Shown here one piece after another: positions 1 through 5,807 of a DNA stretch of 7,562 bases. The notes below the pieces were generated by a model that worked only from the letters and a program-made list of their open reading frames with translations, was not told the DNA's origin and ran no database searches. This stretch comes from Pseudolabrys sp. (GTDB lineage: Bacteria; Pseudomonadota; Alphaproteobacteria; Rhizobiales; Xanthobacteraceae): the NCBI GenBank assembly GCA_019246455.1, contig JAFAQJ010000105.1:1-7562 (forward strand), in the 5' to 3' direction. Within the stretch, counting starts at the first letter, position 1, and the number at the start of each line of letters is the position of its first letter. A program made the translations under genes and the position numbers.

Positions 1-1212
1 GAGGAGGGTCTCGACGTCATCGTCACCGGGCGGCTGACGACCTTTGCCGGTTCGTCCAAGTATCAGATCGTCGTCGACACGCTGGAGCCAGCCGGGATCG
101 GCGCGCTAATGAAGCTCCTCGATGAGCGCAAGAAGAAGCTCGCCGCCGAGGGCCTGTTCGACGAAGCACGCAAGCAGCTCCTACCGTTCCTCCCTGAGGT
201 GATCGGCGTTGTGACCTCGCCGACCGGTGCGGTGATCCGCGACATCCTGCATCGTTTGTCGGATCGCTTTCCACGCCACGTGCTGGTGTGGCCGGTGCGC
301 GTGCAGGGCGACACCTCGGCGGCGGAGGTCGCCAACGCGATTGCCGGATTTAACGCGCTGCCGAAAGACGGCGACATCCCCCGGCCGGATCTGATCATCG
401 TCGCCCGGGGCGGCGGTTCGCTGGAGGATTTGTTGTCCTTCAGCGATGAAATGGTGGTGAGAGCCGCGGCCGCCAGCCACATCGCGCTGATCTCGGCAGT
501 CGGGCACGAAACCGACTTCACGTTGATCGATTTCGCTGCCGACTGGCGCGCGCCGACGCCAACCGCAGCCGCGGAAAAAGCGGTTCCGGTGCGGGCTGAT
601 CTCCTGACACAGATCGCTTCGCTCGCGGCACGTCGCGTCGCCTGCTGGCAACGTGGCATCGATCAGCGCCGCAAAGAGTTGCGTTTGCTATCGCACGCGT
701 TGCCGGCGGCCGACCAGTTGCTGGCGCAACCTCGTCAAAGGCTAGACGGCTGCGCCGAGCGTCTGCCGCGCGCGCTAATCGCTAATGCGCAGCTTCACCA
801 TCGCCAGTACGATCGCGCCGCTGCGCGGCTTTCGCCGCGGCTTCTCTCGCATCGTATTGCCCGTTGTCAGGAACAAACGGTGGCGTTTGGCGAGCGGGCG
901 CGGCGCGCTTATGTCACGGCACTGCAGCGCCGCACCGAACTCGTCGGTGCTACAGCGCAACTGCTGCGAGCCTATTCCTATCGTAGCGTGCTCGACCGTG
1001 GTTTTGCGTTGATCCGCAATCACAAAGGCTATCCGCTGCGCTCGAAAGTGATGGTATCGCCGAGCCAGCGGGTTCAGATCGAATTCGGCGACGGCAGAAT
1101 TGGAGCGACCGTCGACGCGGCAGGCGGCAAGGCTGCGGAACCAGCGTCAAAGCCCCTCGCCAGGCCACGCAAGAAGCGGGGCGGCGGCGAAGGGCAGGGC
1201 AGCCTGCTGTAA
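1..1212 (+). CDS. xseA: Exodeoxyribonuclease VII large subunit (5'-truncated by window edge)
   Basis: Catalytic large subunit of exonuclease VII, which with XseB degrades single-stranded DNA to short oligonucleotides during repair in the cytoplasm. Frame 1 is open from base 1 to the TAA at 1210-1212, giving 403 visible residues. Alphaproteobacterial XseA proteins usually run past 500 residues, so roughly the first hundred or more, including most of the N-terminal OB fold, lie outside the window. The ATG at 109 is an internal methionine (sequence around it reads [12 protein letters not shown]), not the start. Visible landmarks, numbered from the first visible residue, are the end of the OB fold ([17 protein letters not shown], 9-25), [14 protein letters not shown] (69-82), RGGGSLEDL (136-144) and the catalytic-domain block starting [20 protein letters not shown] (167-186). 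A charged, probably coiled-coil region follows, then a basic tail ending GQGSLL, which resembles the GQGSLF-type end of related proteins. It converges on the small secreted-protein gene with 11 nt between stop codons. Family assignment is secure. Confidence 0.97.
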   Translation, partial: EEGLDVIVTGRLTTFAGSSKYQIVVDTLEPAGIGALMKLLDERKKKLAAEGLFDEARKQLLPFLPEVIGVVTSPTGAVIRDILHRLSDRFPRHVLVWPVRVQGDTSAAEVANAIAGFNALPKDGDIPRPDLIIVARGGGSLEDLLSFSDEMVVRAAAASHIALISAVGHETDFTLIDFAADWRAPTPTAAAEKAVPVRADLLTQIASLAARRVACWQRGIDQRRKELRLLSHALPAADQLLAQPRQRLDGCAERLPRALIANAQLHHRQYDRAAARLSPRLLSHRIARCQEQTVAFGERARRAYVTALQRRTELVGATAQLLRAYSYRSVLDRGFALIRNHKGYPLRSKVMVSPSQRVQIEFGDGRIGATVDAAGGKAAEPASKPLARPRKKRGGGEGQGSLL

Positions 1213-1223
1213 CGGGCCGCTAC

Positions 1224-1523
1224 TTACCAGCGGTGCCAGTGGCGATGACCCCAACCACCGCCGTAGTAGGCATACGGCCCGCCATACCCGTAATAGCTGT
1301 AGCCGGGTGTCCAGCCGCAGAAGCGTCGCCAACCGCAGCCCCATGGCCCGCAGCGCCACACGCGGCGACAGTAATAGGCGACCTCTTGTGCGAGCGACGT
1401 GTTGTCGATGGCCGAGCTGATCGCGGCGCCCGACAGCGGCGTAGCCTGAGCGCTCGTCGGTGCGATGGCGCCCGCGGTCGCGAGGCCCATCAGCAACGCT
1501 CCGGTGAGCAGAATCTTGCGCAT
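1224..1523 (-). CDS. Small secreted Cys/Trp/Tyr/Gly-rich hypothetical protein
   Basis: A 99-residue protein of unknown function. It starts at the ATG at 1523-1521, preceded by AAGGAG seven bases upstream, a strong ribosome binding site. Residues 1-27 form a typical Sec signal peptide: MRK, a hydrophobic core, then A-Q-A just before a likely cleavage after residue 27, so the product should be periplasmic or outside the cell. The mature chain has a short Ala/Ser-rich stretch, then a block with four cysteines at 52, 58, 63 and 69 separated by 5, 4 and 5 residues and surrounded by Arg and Trp. A Tyr/Gly-rich tail follows, ending in GHRHWHRW. Similar short secreted aromatic/Gly-rich proteins are common in rhizobia and relatives, but I know no role for them. 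Two disulfides, or metal binding by the Cys/His residues, are possible inferences only. It lies 81 bp downstream of the hydrolase gene on the same strand, with a possible promoter of its own. Confidence 0.85.
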   Translation of the reverse strand: MRKILLTGALLMGLATAGAIAPTSAQATPLSGAAISSAIDNTSLAQEVAYYCRRVWRCGPWGCGWRRFCGWTPGYSYYGYGGPYAYYGGGWGHRHWHRW

Positions 1524-1530
1524 CCTCGTT

Positions 1531-1536
1531 CTCCTT
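1531..1536 (-). promoter_or_regulatory. Strong Shine-Dalgarno site for the small secreted protein
   Basis: The minus strand reads AAGGAG here, seven bases before the ATG at 1523. It is the best ribosome binding site in the window. It supports this short gene as real and fixes its start. Confidence 0.75.
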
Positions 1537-1584
1537 GTGCATCGCCCCAGCCCGTCCTTTGAGGGGCATCAGAGAAACGCAAAA

Positions 1585-1590
1585 ATTATA
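1585..1590 (-). promoter_or_regulatory. Candidate -10 element (TATAAT) upstream of the secreted-protein gene
   Basis: The minus strand carries a perfect TATAAT inside an AT-rich patch that stands out in otherwise GC-rich sequence. It lies about 60 bases before the ATG at 1523. I see no good TTGACA-like -35 at 16-18 bp spacing (that position falls in the GC-rich 3' end of the hydrolase gene), so this is only a candidate sigma-70-type promoter. Confidence 0.35.
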
Positions 1591-1604
1591 GGGAGGTTCC
1601 AGCG

Positions 1605-2429
1605 TCAGCGCGCCAGCCACTCGGCGACGCGTTTGAATGCATCCTCACGCGCTTCTTCGTCGGTTCCAATGTGCACGCGGCCCGCCGGACTAGGCGTGCT
1701 GGCGATGCCCGTGCGCTCCTGACGCGGCAAATTCTTGCGGTCGAAATCGTGCAGCGCATTGGGATAGACCACAAGTGTTGCTGCGGCGCTTCGGCCTTTG
1801 GCACCCGCCACCATTTGTTCGCATTGACTGGCCGGCGTCCAATCATCCTGACTGCCGATCAGGATGAGCGTCGGAACGCGTGCGCTCCAGGCGAGCAGGC
1901 CGGAGCGCTGGCAATTCGGGTAAAATGCAATGGCCGAGCGGAAGTCCGGCGTTTTGTCACGGTGGCTGCCGGTACGGCGAATGGTCCAGAGCGCCGTGCT
2001 CGCGCCATGTGACCAGCCCAGCAAAGAGACGCGGTCGGCGACCACCCAAGTTTGCCCTTGTAGCCACTGCCGTGCCGCAGCCGCATCGGCCGTCCGCAGC
2101 CGCGATGCGCGAACCAGCCGCTCCCGCACGCTGCATTGTGACTTCAAACCGCGCGATCCGAAGCTATCCGGGAACAGGACAGCATATCCGGCCGCGGCCA
2201 GTCGCTCGCCCCATTCGGCGTAGCGCAATTCGATTGTGCCGTCGGTCCAGTTCAGGCCGTCGCAAGCGTGTAGAGCGACGACGGCCGGAAACGGTCCCGG
2301 TCCGCTCGGGCGGTAAAGCGTCGCCTTGAGGTTGGTGTCGCCGGCCTGAATGTCGACTTGCTCGGCTGCCCATGCAGGCCATGCGAGCAGCGCCAATCCG
2401 GTGGCCATCACGAAAAGCGATGTGCGCAT
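1605..2429 (-). CDS. Exported dienelactone hydrolase-family (alpha/beta hydrolase) protein
   Basis: A 274-residue alpha/beta hydrolase of the dienelactone hydrolase family; natural substrate unknown. I start it at the ATG at 2429, because this puts a clean Sec signal peptide at the N-terminus (MRTSLFVMATGLALLAWPAWA, cleavage near residues 21-22). A GTG at 2468 would add 13 charged residues in front of the signal. A possible Shine-Dalgarno AGAGGA lies 13 bases upstream, rather far. Domain landmarks are a strand and oxyanion-hole region (VVALHACDGLNW, 50-61), the nucleophile elbow GWSHG with Ser140, the acid loop GSQDDWTP with Asp195 as likely catalytic acid, and ALHDF with His227. The triad is therefore complete. 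The nucleophile is serine, unlike the cysteine of classical ClcD-type dienelactone hydrolases, which together with the signal peptide suggests a periplasmic esterase-like activity rather than chloroaromatic catabolism (inference). No catabolic genes are nearby. It is divergent from the DUF2093 gene. Confidence 0.9.
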   Translation of the reverse strand: MRTSLFVMATGLALLAWPAWAAEQVDIQAGDTNLKATLYRPSGPGPFPAVVALHACDGLNWTDGTIELRYAEWGERLAAAGYAVLFPDSFGSRGLKSQCSVRERLVRASRLRTADAAAARQWLQGQTWVVADRVSLLGWSHGASTALWTIRRTGSHRDKTPDFRSAIAFYPNCQRSGLLAWSARVPTLILIGSQDDWTPASQCEQMVAGAKGRSAAATLVVYPNALHDFDRKNLPRQERTGIASTPSPAGRVHIGTDEEAREDAFKRVAEWLAR

Positions 2430-2578
2430 CTTTTTCCGGCAATCCTCTCGAATGCGCAAAACTAGCACGGCTTGCGTAAAACCGGCATCAATCTGAGGAC
2501 ATTCAAGGGTTTCGCGTCGGCCCGTAAAGCATTATCTTGCGCTCGAAGCGCCCCTTCTGGCGCGCCACGGAGGCCTCG
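2430..2578. other. Divergent intergenic region between hydrolase and DUF2093 genes
   Basis: These 149 bases must hold the start signals of both flanking genes. No consensus promoter pair is convincing on either strand. Weak candidates are TATCTT at 2533-2538 on the plus strand and TTGATG (2486-2491) on the minus strand, neither with a good partner. Close to the DUF2093 start there are two short inverted repeats that share an arm (2539-2551 and 2548-2563). There is no ORF, no tRNA-like fold and no poly-T terminator. Confidence 0.5.
2569..2573 (+). promoter_or_regulatory. Shine-Dalgarno site fixing the GTG start of the DUF2093 gene
   Basis: GGAGG lies five bases before the GTG at 2579. It selects that codon over the in-frame TTG at 2537, which would add 14 residues not expected for the family. 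The site sits partly inside the 8-bp palindrome GAGGCCTC (2570-2577). Confidence 0.75.
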
Positions 2579-2800
2579 GTGCTCAACCGCTACGATCGCG
2601 CGACCCCGATGAGCGGCGAAGCCGAGGTCAAGTATCTCGATGGCGACTTTCGCGTCGTCAAGCCGGGCGCCTTTGTGCGTTGTGCGGTCACGGGTGTCGC
2701 GATTCCGTTGGAAGAGCTCAAATACTGGAGCGTTGATCGTCAGGAAGCCTACGCAACCCCCGAAGCGGTATTGCAACGGCTACGCGCCGCGCCCGCCTGA
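2579..2800 (+). CDS. DUF2093 domain-containing protein
   Basis: A 73-residue cytoplasmic protein with no signal peptide or membrane segment. It matches from memory the alphaproteobacterial DUF2093 family, whose core reads like the visible blocks EAEVKYLDGDFRVVKPGAFV, RCAVTGVAIPLEELKYWSV and RQEAYATPEA. Function is unknown. The CAVTG and ELKYWSV blocks are the most family-specific parts. Only one cysteine is visible, so a zinc-ribbon role is not supported. The start is GTG at 2579, chosen because of the GGAGG five bases upstream and because the length then fits the family (about 70 residues). Its TGA stop (2798-2800) touches the TAA of the convergent lpxK with no base between. In related genomes I recall this gene near xseA and lpxK; here two minus-strand genes separate it from xseA. 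Confidence 0.9.
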   Translation: MLNRYDRATPMSGEAEVKYLDGDFRVVKPGAFVRCAVTGVAIPLEELKYWSVDRQEAYATPEAVLQRLRAAPA

Positions 2801-3802
2801 TTAGTGGCGTATCGCTGACAATATCAGATCCCGTAATTTCGGTTCTTCCGAGATCCCGAGCGTGACTGGTAGCGCCCGGGCGCGGCTTTTGAGCGCGGCC
2901 AACCCGGGCCGGCCGCTCATGCGCGCGAGATCCTTCTCGGTGGTGACGAGATCGAGTCCCTCGTGTTCGGCCTTCATCAGCAGGTCCGCTGCTTCCTCAT
3001 TGGAATAGACGTGGTGATCGGAAAATCTTTTGCGAACCGGCGCAGCGATGCCCGCGGCCTCGATGGTCGCGAAAAATTTGTCCGGGTTACCGATGCCGGC
3101 GAAAGCCAGCGCTTTGTGTCCCTGTAACGCGACGACCGCGGCGCCGTTTGGCTGCAATCGCCCATAAAAAACGGGAAACGCGCGCGATTGCGCCTCTGCG
3201 ATAAGGGCGCGTGCGCTGTCTGATTCGCTGATCACGAGAAGAGCATGTATGCGGCTCCACTGTGTGGCCATCGGCGCGCGTAACGGCCCCGCAGGAAACA
3301 CCTTCCCATTGCCGATACCACGCTGTCCGTCGATGACCGCAAGAGCGAAGTTCTTCTGCAGCGACGAATTTTGCAGGCCGTCGTCCATCACAATCACGGT
3401 TGCGCCGTACTGCGCCGCCATCCGCGCACCGGCGATGCGGTCGCGCGCCACGATCGTTGGCGCGGCGTGCGCAAGCAGCAGGGCCTCGTCGCCGGTCTGT
3501 GTCGCGTTATGAATTAGGGGATCGACCATCAGCGGGCCTGCGGCATCGCCACCATAGCCACGACTGAGGATCATCGGTTTGTGTCCGGCCTCGGTTAGCA
3601 GGCGCGCGAGCGTCATCGCGGTTGGAGTCTTGCCGCTGCCGCCCAGCGTAAAGTTGCCGACGCAGATGACGGGCACGGGCGCTCGCGTCCCGGTCCGCGC
3701 CATGCGTGCGCCTGAAATCACGCCGTAGATCGAGGCTAGCGGCGATAAGGCCGCTGCAGGCCAGCCGCTGTCCCGTTGCCACCAGAAGGAGGGCTCACGC
3801 AT
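2801..3802 (-). CDS. lpxK: Tetraacyldisaccharide 4'-kinase (lipid A kinase)
   Basis: Membrane-associated kinase that transfers phosphate from ATP to the 4' position of the tetraacyl disaccharide, the sixth step of the Raetz lipid A pathway, giving lipid IVA for Kdo addition by WaaA. The protein has 333 residues, normal for the family. Landmarks are an N-terminal hydrophobic stretch (about 14-33) likely to contact the inner membrane, the Walker A block GNFTLGGSGKTPT (49-61), SRGYGG (80-85), GDEALLLA (104-111), the Walker B-like DDGLQN (140-145; the paired aspartates are the conserved catalytic/Mg site of the family), the late FSDHHVY block (260-266) and TTEKD (287-291). All key motifs are intact. 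It starts at ATG 3802 and overlaps the end of waaA by 8 nt (ATGCGTGA), with no clear Shine-Dalgarno, which suggests coupled translation. Its TAA abuts the DUF2093 stop, so the operon's transcript must end within or beyond that convergent gene. Confidence 0.97.
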   Translation of the reverse strand: MREPSFWWQRDSGWPAAALSPLASIYGVISGARMARTGTRAPVPVICVGNFTLGGSGKTPTAMTLARLLTEAGHKPMILSRGYGGDAAGPLMVDPLIHNATQTGDEALLLAHAAPTIVARDRIAGARMAAQYGATVIVMDDGLQNSSLQKNFALAVIDGQRGIGNGKVFPAGPLRAPMATQWSRIHALLVISESDSARALIAEAQSRAFPVFYGRLQPNGAAVVALQGHKALAFAGIGNPDKFFATIEAAGIAAPVRKRFSDHHVYSNEEAADLLMKAEHEGLDLVTTEKDLARMSGRPGLAALKSRARALPVTLGISEEPKLRDLILSAIRH

Positions 3803-5102
3803 GGCGGCCGATCCGGCTGCCGAGGCGCAGTTGCATGAGATATGGCTCGATTGCGCTTAGCGTGCGGGCCAGCGCGCCGCTTTGCTGCTCGACCGCATCG
3901 AAGGCGTTCTGAGCTGCCTTTGTCTGTGCTGCCGGATTGGCAAGCCAGGTCGCGAACTGCTTGGCCATGGCCGAGACGTCGGTTATCAGCTCAGCGCCGC
4001 CCGCCTCATCGAGCGCCTCGTAGATCTCGCGGAAATTTCCAACGTGCGGACCATGCGCGATCGCTGCGCCCAGTTTTGCAGCCTCGATCGGATTTTGGCC
4101 ACCGTGCCGTACCAGCGACCCGCCCATGAAAACGACCGGTGCGAGTCGATAGATCAGGCCGAGTTCGCCCATGGTGTCTGCAATATAGATGTCGGTGCCC
4201 GCCGTCGGGATTTGGCCTTGCGAACGCAACGCCGCATGCAATCCGGCGGCGACCACGATTTCGGCAATTCCGCTGCTACGCTCCGGATGACGCGGTGCAA
4301 TGATCGTGAGCAGGTTTGGAAAGTTCGCGCGCAAAATGCGATGCGCCTCGATCACCATTGCTTCTTCACCTGGATGCGTCGATGCCGCGGCGACAACGGG
4401 CCGCGCCCCGATCTGCGCCTTGAGCTGGCGCAGCGCATCTTCGCGTACGGGAGGGGCGGGAACATCAAGCTTGATGTTGCCGGCGGCGATAATGCGGGGT
4501 GCGCCGAGGTTGTTCAGGCGCGCCGCGTCGGTTGACGTGCGCGCGAGACACAGATCGAACCGCTCGAGCAGCGAACGGATCAGCCCGCCAAAACGTCGCC
4601 AACGCCGGAACGAGCTGTCCGAAACCCGGCCGTTGATCAGAATAAGCGGCGTGCCCCGGCCGGATGTTTCGAACACCAGATTGGGCCACAGATCGGATTC
4701 GACAAACAGCGCGAGATCGGGTTGCCAGTGCTCTAGGAAGCGGCGAACGTAGCGCGGCGCGTCGAGCGGCACGAATTGATGGATCGCGCCGCGCGGCAAT
4801 CTTTGTCCGGCGAGCGCGGCGGACGTGACGGTCCCGGATGTCACGAGCACCGCTGTATGCTCACCGGCGATTTGCGTAATGAGCGGAAGGACGCTGGTGA
4901 TCTCGCCGACGCTGGCGCCATGAAGCCAGATTAAAGGCCCGGGTGGACGATCGACCGTGGGTTCGCCGCGTCGCTCCTGAAGGCGATCGCGCAACTCCTT
5001 GCCGCGGCTCAGCCGGCGCGCAAACAGCAGCGGCGCGAACGGCGTCGCGAAAACCGACAGCATGCGGTAAGGCCGCCACACGGCTGGGATGCGGCTAGCC
5101 AC
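3795..5102 (-). CDS. waaA: 3-deoxy-D-manno-octulosonic acid (Kdo) transferase
   Basis: Glycosyltransferase family 30 enzyme (WaaA/KdtA) that moves Kdo from CMP-Kdo onto lipid IVA at the inner membrane, linking lipid A to the LPS core. I choose the GTG at 5102, giving 435 residues: AAAGG lies eight bases upstream, the N-terminus (VASRIPAVWRPYRMLS) then matches the usual family length, and the overlap with the preceding acyltransferase becomes 8 nt (GTGGCTAG), as at the waaA/lpxK junction. An ATG at 5129 would add nine residues, has no visible ribosome binding site and is the main alternative. Landmarks from the GTG start are a hydrophobic N-terminal anchor (about 12-27), HGASVGE (61-67; the Glu is the conserved catalytic-base candidate), ESDLWPN (135-141), NGRVSDSS (157-164), ASTHPGEE (240-247), APRHPER (269-275) and GGSLVRHGGQNPIEAA (327-342). 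No motif is missing. How many Kdo residues it adds cannot be read from the sequence. Confidence 0.96.
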   Translation of the reverse strand: MASRIPAVWRPYRMLSVFATPFAPLLFARRLSRGKELRDRLQERRGEPTVDRPPGPLIWLHGASVGEITSVLPLITQIAGEHTAVLVTSGTVTSAALAGQRLPRGAIHQFVPLDAPRYVRRFLEHWQPDLALFVESDLWPNLVFETSGRGTPLILINGRVSDSSFRRWRRFGGLIRSLLERFDLCLARTSTDAARLNNLGAPRIIAAGNIKLDVPAPPVREDALRQLKAQIGARPVVAAASTHPGEEAMVIEAHRILRANFPNLLTIIAPRHPERSSGIAEIVVAAGLHAALRSQGQIPTAGTDIYIADTMGELGLIYRLAPVVFMGGSLVRHGGQNPIEAAKLGAAIAHGPHVGNFREIYEALDEAGGAELITDVSAMAKQFATWLANPAAQTKAAQNAFDAVEQQSGALARTLSAIEPYLMQLRLGSRIGRHA

Positions 5103-5790
5103 GGGCTTTGCCTTTGTCGGCCAGTTCATAGGCGCGCATGGTCGCAGCGTTCAGTCCACTTTCGATGGCGCGCCGAGCCGTTTCGAGCGCGGCGTCGTCC
5201 GCGTCCGCCGCCACCCGGATCGGCTCGGTGACGGCGCCGGCGAAGCGGCCGAACGGAAGGTTGATGACGCTTTTGTCCCAATTGTCGAGCTCGATGCGGC
5301 GGCTGGTTGCGACCGCCACCGGATAGATCGGCCGGCCCGACAGTTGCGCCAACTTGACGATGCCCATACCGGCGACGCGGGCGACTTTCGGAACGTCAGC
5401 CGTGGTGGCGACGTTGAAGCCTTCGGCCAGCGCATCCAGCATTTCGCGGAACGCGCCTACGCCTCCCTTGCGGTGGAAATCCGTGCCGTGCGAGCCCGAG
5501 CCACGGATCGTGCCGACGCCGAGACGCTCGGCCGCAATCGCGTTCATCTCGCCGTCGCGGTGCCGCGAGATCAACACTTTGGCGCGATGCTCAGGCCGCT
5601 TGATGAAGGGCATCAACACGTGCTGTCCGTGCCACATCGCCAGAATGAGCGGCAAATCCGGCTTGATGCGCTCATAGATATCCGTCGGCTCGATGATGAT
5701 GCGGTTGGTCTTGACCACGAAGCGCAGGTACTCGGCCGCCGAGACGCCGATCAGCTTCTGAAACCAGGGTTGCCTCGTCAGACGCTTCAC
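5095..5790 (-). CDS. DUF374-type lysophospholipid acyltransferase-family protein
   Basis: A 231-residue protein resembling the DUF374 branch of the glycerolipid/lysophospholipid acyltransferase superfamily. Visible blocks are MWHGQHVLMPF (52-62), ISRHRDGE (74-81), TIRGSGSHG (94-102), TTADVPKVARVAG (129-141), KLAQLSGRPIYPVAVATS (146-163) and INLPFGR (176-182). His54 is the likely equivalent of the acyltransferase histidine, but a classic H-x4-D is not present there. The TPDGPRGP-like motif of many relatives is replaced by TADVPKVA. There is no signal peptide and only weak hydrophobic stretches, so a peripheral inner-membrane location is likely. The start is GTG at 5790, only 17 nt after the DUF4170 stop, with no strong Shine-Dalgarno and no other start upstream. 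Its TAG is embedded in the start of waaA. Coupling to waaA and lpxK suggests a role on a lipid A or envelope lipid substrate, but this is inference; acyl donor and acceptor are unknown. Confidence 0.88.
   Translation of the reverse strand: MKRLTRQPWFQKLIGVSAAEYLRFVVKTNRIIIEPTDIYERIKPDLPLILAMWHGQHVLMPFIKRPEHRAKVLISRHRDGEMNAIAAERLGVGTIRGSGSHGTDFHRKGGVGAFREMLDALAEGFNVATTADVPKVARVAGMGIVKLAQLSGRPIYPVAVATSRRIELDNWDKSVINLPFGRFAGAVTEPIRVAADADDAALETARRAIESGLNAATMRAYELADKGKARG
5111..5115 (-). promoter_or_regulatory. Shine-Dalgarno-like AAAGG for the GTG start of waaA
   Basis: The minus strand reads AAAGG eight bases before the GTG at 5102, inside the last codons of the acyltransferase gene. It favours GTG 5102 over the ATG at 5129, which has no purine-rich site in front of it. 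Confidence 0.5.
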
Positions 5791-5807
5791 TGCGGCGACC
5801 GTCCCGA

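Noticed and set aside
63..659. Minus-strand frame of 198 codons inside xseA
   Set aside because: It is antisense to the XseA catalytic domain and Ser/Arg/Ala-rich, a typical shadow frame.
1544..1567. Inverted repeat GCCCC...GGGGC before the secreted-protein gene, considered as a terminator of the hydrolase gene
   Set aside because: The stem is only 5 bp with a 14-base loop and no following T tract, so it is not a credible intrinsic terminator.
1147..1620. Minus-strand frame of 157 codons across the secreted-protein gene
   Set aside because: It is out of frame with the signal-peptide protein, which has the better start and ribosome binding site. It also overlaps the xseA and hydrolase gene ends and shows no motif.
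2537..2800. Longer DUF2093 reading from the TTG at 2537
   Set aside because: The added 14 residues do not look like the family, the codon is a rare start without a ribosome binding site, and the GTG at 2579 has GGAGG at ideal spacing.
3882..4535. Plus-strand frame of 217 codons inside waaA
   Set aside because: It is antisense to conserved GT30 coding sequence, and the translation shows no domain.
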